This document shows, one piece after another, positions 61,736-64,000 of a stretch of DNA of 64,000 bases (positions are counted from its first letter, which is position 1; each line of letters opens with the position of its first letter). Source of the stretch: Phycomyces nitens (lineage: Eukaryota; Mucoromycota; Mucoromycetes; Mucorales; Phycomycetaceae); assembly GCA_022702545.1 (NCBI GenBank), contig JAHRBC010000004.1, positions 4,308,001 to 4,372,000 on the forward strand, read 5' to 3'. A model generated the notes under the pieces. It made no database searches, was not told the DNA's origin, and worked only from the letters and a program-made list of their open reading frames with translations. Position numbers and translations under genes: made by a program.

Positions 61736-63160
61736 GATAATCGGATTCAATGTATATAAATATAAATAAATTCCAAAAAAAATTATTTTATCTATGCTTG
61801 GTAAAAATTGTGTTTTATTGCTTGGAAGAGTAGTTCTTATTTGGGAAAATAACGACTAAAACATATAAATTTTTATTCCACAGCTCTTGTGATTGACTGG
61901 CAGTCATAAACCTATATTAGGAATAATAGAAAGATACATTATTATTATTATTTTAGTTGACTGTTATTGTATAGAAAACTATTGTCCTTCTTGTTGATAT
62001 ACTAGCCAAATATCCAAAAGGCATTTGAACATGTCCAAGCTATAGATCAAGATGTATTGGTTGGTTGTAATTAAAGACAAGTTGTCAAGAGATTAATGAG
62101 GATGGAGACAGAATATCATCGGGTGTGGCAATTATTACAAGAAAGATTGTACAAATGGTTATTGGTAACATATAATTATGGTAGTACTTATTTGTATGAT
62201 CACAAGGTAAAGGGTACTTTATAATTACCATAAATTTACAAAACTCAAGTTAATGGTTTGCAGCGTTTTAGTTTGTGATTCTTTGGTGTCAAGACAAAGA
62301 TTGAGCTCTCATAGCTCGGTTAGCTACAAAACATTGAACCAATAGGGGAATATTAATTGAGACATTAATCCCTTGAAAAAAGTTGATGTTTGGTGGTGAA
62401 ACCGATTCACAAAACCCTTTATACGCCAAGAGGAAAAGGTACCTATAATTCTCCTTTTTCATGGTAATAGACTCACTTTTGTCAAATCAGAAACCAGGTT
62501 CTGGCATCTTGATTGAGCAGCTTTAGTCTAGTAATCTTTATATTTAGATGGCGAAACTAAATGGAGTTGTTCTTACTTGATACACTGAGTGTAAATAATC
62601 GTGTAACGGTTCACATTTGCTCTCCACCAGAGGCACACTTTTTCTAAAGAAAAGCAGAAAGTGAATAGTACCAACTTTTAGTAGTCAGTTCGTTTGGCCT
62701 TGGTAATGACAATCAGCCATTTCTATTGCGTGCTTGTCTAATATCTCAATGATATTAAGATATATATATATATATTCATTCATTACAAAGCATAAGAATC
62801 ATATTTGGTATTTAGAAACGTCTCTCCATTTCAGCTTCTTCGAATATCCTGGCTTATTGATACTCAAATCTAGCCCAGTCTGCTTGTAGTACTTGTGAAC
62901 TTATGAATATATTTGCTTGTTGATATTGAACTTTACAATTTCATGAGCTAATTTATACATGCTGTTTTTTCTTGTAGGGCAAGGTTTTGGTGCTATATTG
63001 ATAGTTTTTGGTTTTTTTTTTATTATATTATCAAAATACTGACTCAGAGAATATTCGTTGTGAAAAGTTGTTTGCTTTTTCGTTTTTAACGTATGATTGC
63101 ACCTGTTGTGTTTTTTTTTCTTGAAACAATATTTCCCAAAGACCAATTGTGTAAAGTCAC
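61736..63160. other. Upstream flank of OPT4
   Basis: Diverged homology to the OPT3 flank up to about 62530. TA run at 62760-62776. No gene seen. The frame at 62901-63146 (minus) is Lys-rich and probably spurious. Confidence 0.5.
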
Positions 63161-63311
63161 TATCTAGTCAACAGATATGCCTTTTAGTTTCAGAAATAAG
63201 ACTGAAATCAAAAAGGCATTTGTATTAATCGATAAATATTGATTCTCTGAACCAAACAAGATTCTTTCAGAACCAATATTTATTGATTAACCATCTGTTG
63301 AGTATCTAGTA
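63161..63311. repeat. Nested inverted-repeat element (three-stem foldback)
   Basis: An outer stem AGTCAACAGATA / CATCTGTTGAGT encloses two independent hairpins: GCCTTTTAGTTTCAG / CTGAAATCAAAAAGGC (about 63178-63217), and TTAATCGATAAATATTG... / ...CAATATTTATTGATTAA (63225-63290). The arrangement would fold as a three-way junction. It could be a small foldback MITE or a structured DNA/RNA site. No second copy was noticed in this window. Confidence 0.6.
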
Positions 63312-64000
63312 AGCTCATTTTGCCAGGATATGATATTATCCGTTTTTATGGCTTGGTTATGTTGGTTTTATTTGCCAAAGAGAGTATCCATGAGATGGTC
63401 TTTGATGGTTTCTCAATCCCCAAAAGTCGATCAAGCAATAGGAGTGAATTGTGATGAAGTTGAATGGATACAGCCTTGATGGTTTACTTATCTTTCCTGC
63501 GCTTCAATAACATCAAATGGGAGTATCTTGTTGCCAAATCTATATTTGTAGATGTATAGAGATTGATTAATAACCAGTTATCACGAATATATATATATCT
63601 GGGAACCAGTAGTTATTGAATAAATTTTAAGGTGCAAGATCGATTAGATGGGCACATAGTTCCAGTCATAGCTAGAGACCAAGTCACTACATATTGATTA
63701 ATTTTCCTGAAAGGAAATGTATTTTCCAGAAATCTTTGATAATTATACATCTATCAAAGAGTGATCTTTTGTTAACTTCTGTAGTATGTATGTAAGAGTT
63801 ACTAGTAGTTTGATCCCCAGAACTGTTAAGTATTTTATCGCCAGATATATGAAAATACCTGTATTTTTATAATATCACAGAGTTTTTGGGCTAACACCCA
63901 ATTTCAAGGGGACTAGCTATGGTTTTTTTATGATCAGTAAATATTTCTAAAAATGCACACAATCTGAGAAAATAACCAGACCTTGAGTGAATATTTTCGT
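63312..64000. other. Right edge of the window
   Basis: AT-rich with no recognised gene. A TA-type run lies at about 63587-63600. Confidence 0.4.

Overview
The window is nuclear DNA of a filamentous fungus, most likely an early-diverging Mucoromycota/Mucorales-type mould. The evidence is AT-rich intergenic DNA, many short (about 50-75 nt) GTAAGT...YAG introns, compact conserved eukaryotic genes, LINE and Tc1/mariner remnants, and a lineage-expanded oligopeptide transporter (OPT) family. No bacterial signals, tRNA, rRNA or CRISPR were seen. Exon junctions below were placed by hand from splice motifs, reading frame and family similarity; every multi-exon model given with exon coordinates sums to a multiple of three.

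Layout. (1) 1-13 kb is a repeat-dominated island built around a near-perfect inverted duplication: arms 839-6156 and 7023-12339 around a unique 0.87 kb spacer. Each arm holds a GC-richer tandem array (about 764 bp units) and a Tc1/mariner transposase relic. (2) 13.6-18.8 kb is a conserved gene block: a short-chain dehydrogenase (+), poly(A)-binding protein (-) and the ribosome-assembly kinase RIO2 (-). (3) 19-22 kb holds decayed, unrecognised sequence. (4) OPT1 (22.4-24.8 kb, +) is followed by repeat-rich DNA with three copies of a structured 200 bp repeat (26.3-27.1 kb) and a broken non-LTR retrotransposon (about 28.9-32.6 kb). (5) OPT2 (35.3-37.7 kb, +) is followed directly by a Tc1-like element. 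(6) 40.9-49.2 kb is a second conserved block: an arrestin-related adaptor with two PPxY motifs (+), an alpha/beta hydrolase (-), a WIPI3/HSV2-type PROPPIN (-), a Tpa1/Ofd1 2-oxoglutarate dioxygenase (-), a REX1B-family protein (+) and mitochondrial Tim8 (-). (7) OPT3 (49.9-52.3 kb, -) and OPT4 (59.1-61.5 kb, -) flank a second Tc1-like copy and a LINE fragment.

The four OPT genes are the theme of the window. Two point right and two point left, around the conserved blocks. All share the same two intron positions and an exon 2 of exactly 1470 nt. They also share a promoter module about 200 bp upstream of the ATG with GATA-type (TGATAG) sites. OPT1 has lost the ancestral ATG and starts four codons later. 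OPT2 looks like a mosaic of the OPT1 and OPT3/4 lineages. The PPxY arrestin between them is the kind of adaptor that in other fungi recruits Rsp5/NEDD4 ligase to plasma-membrane transporters; a link to these OPTs is only an inference.
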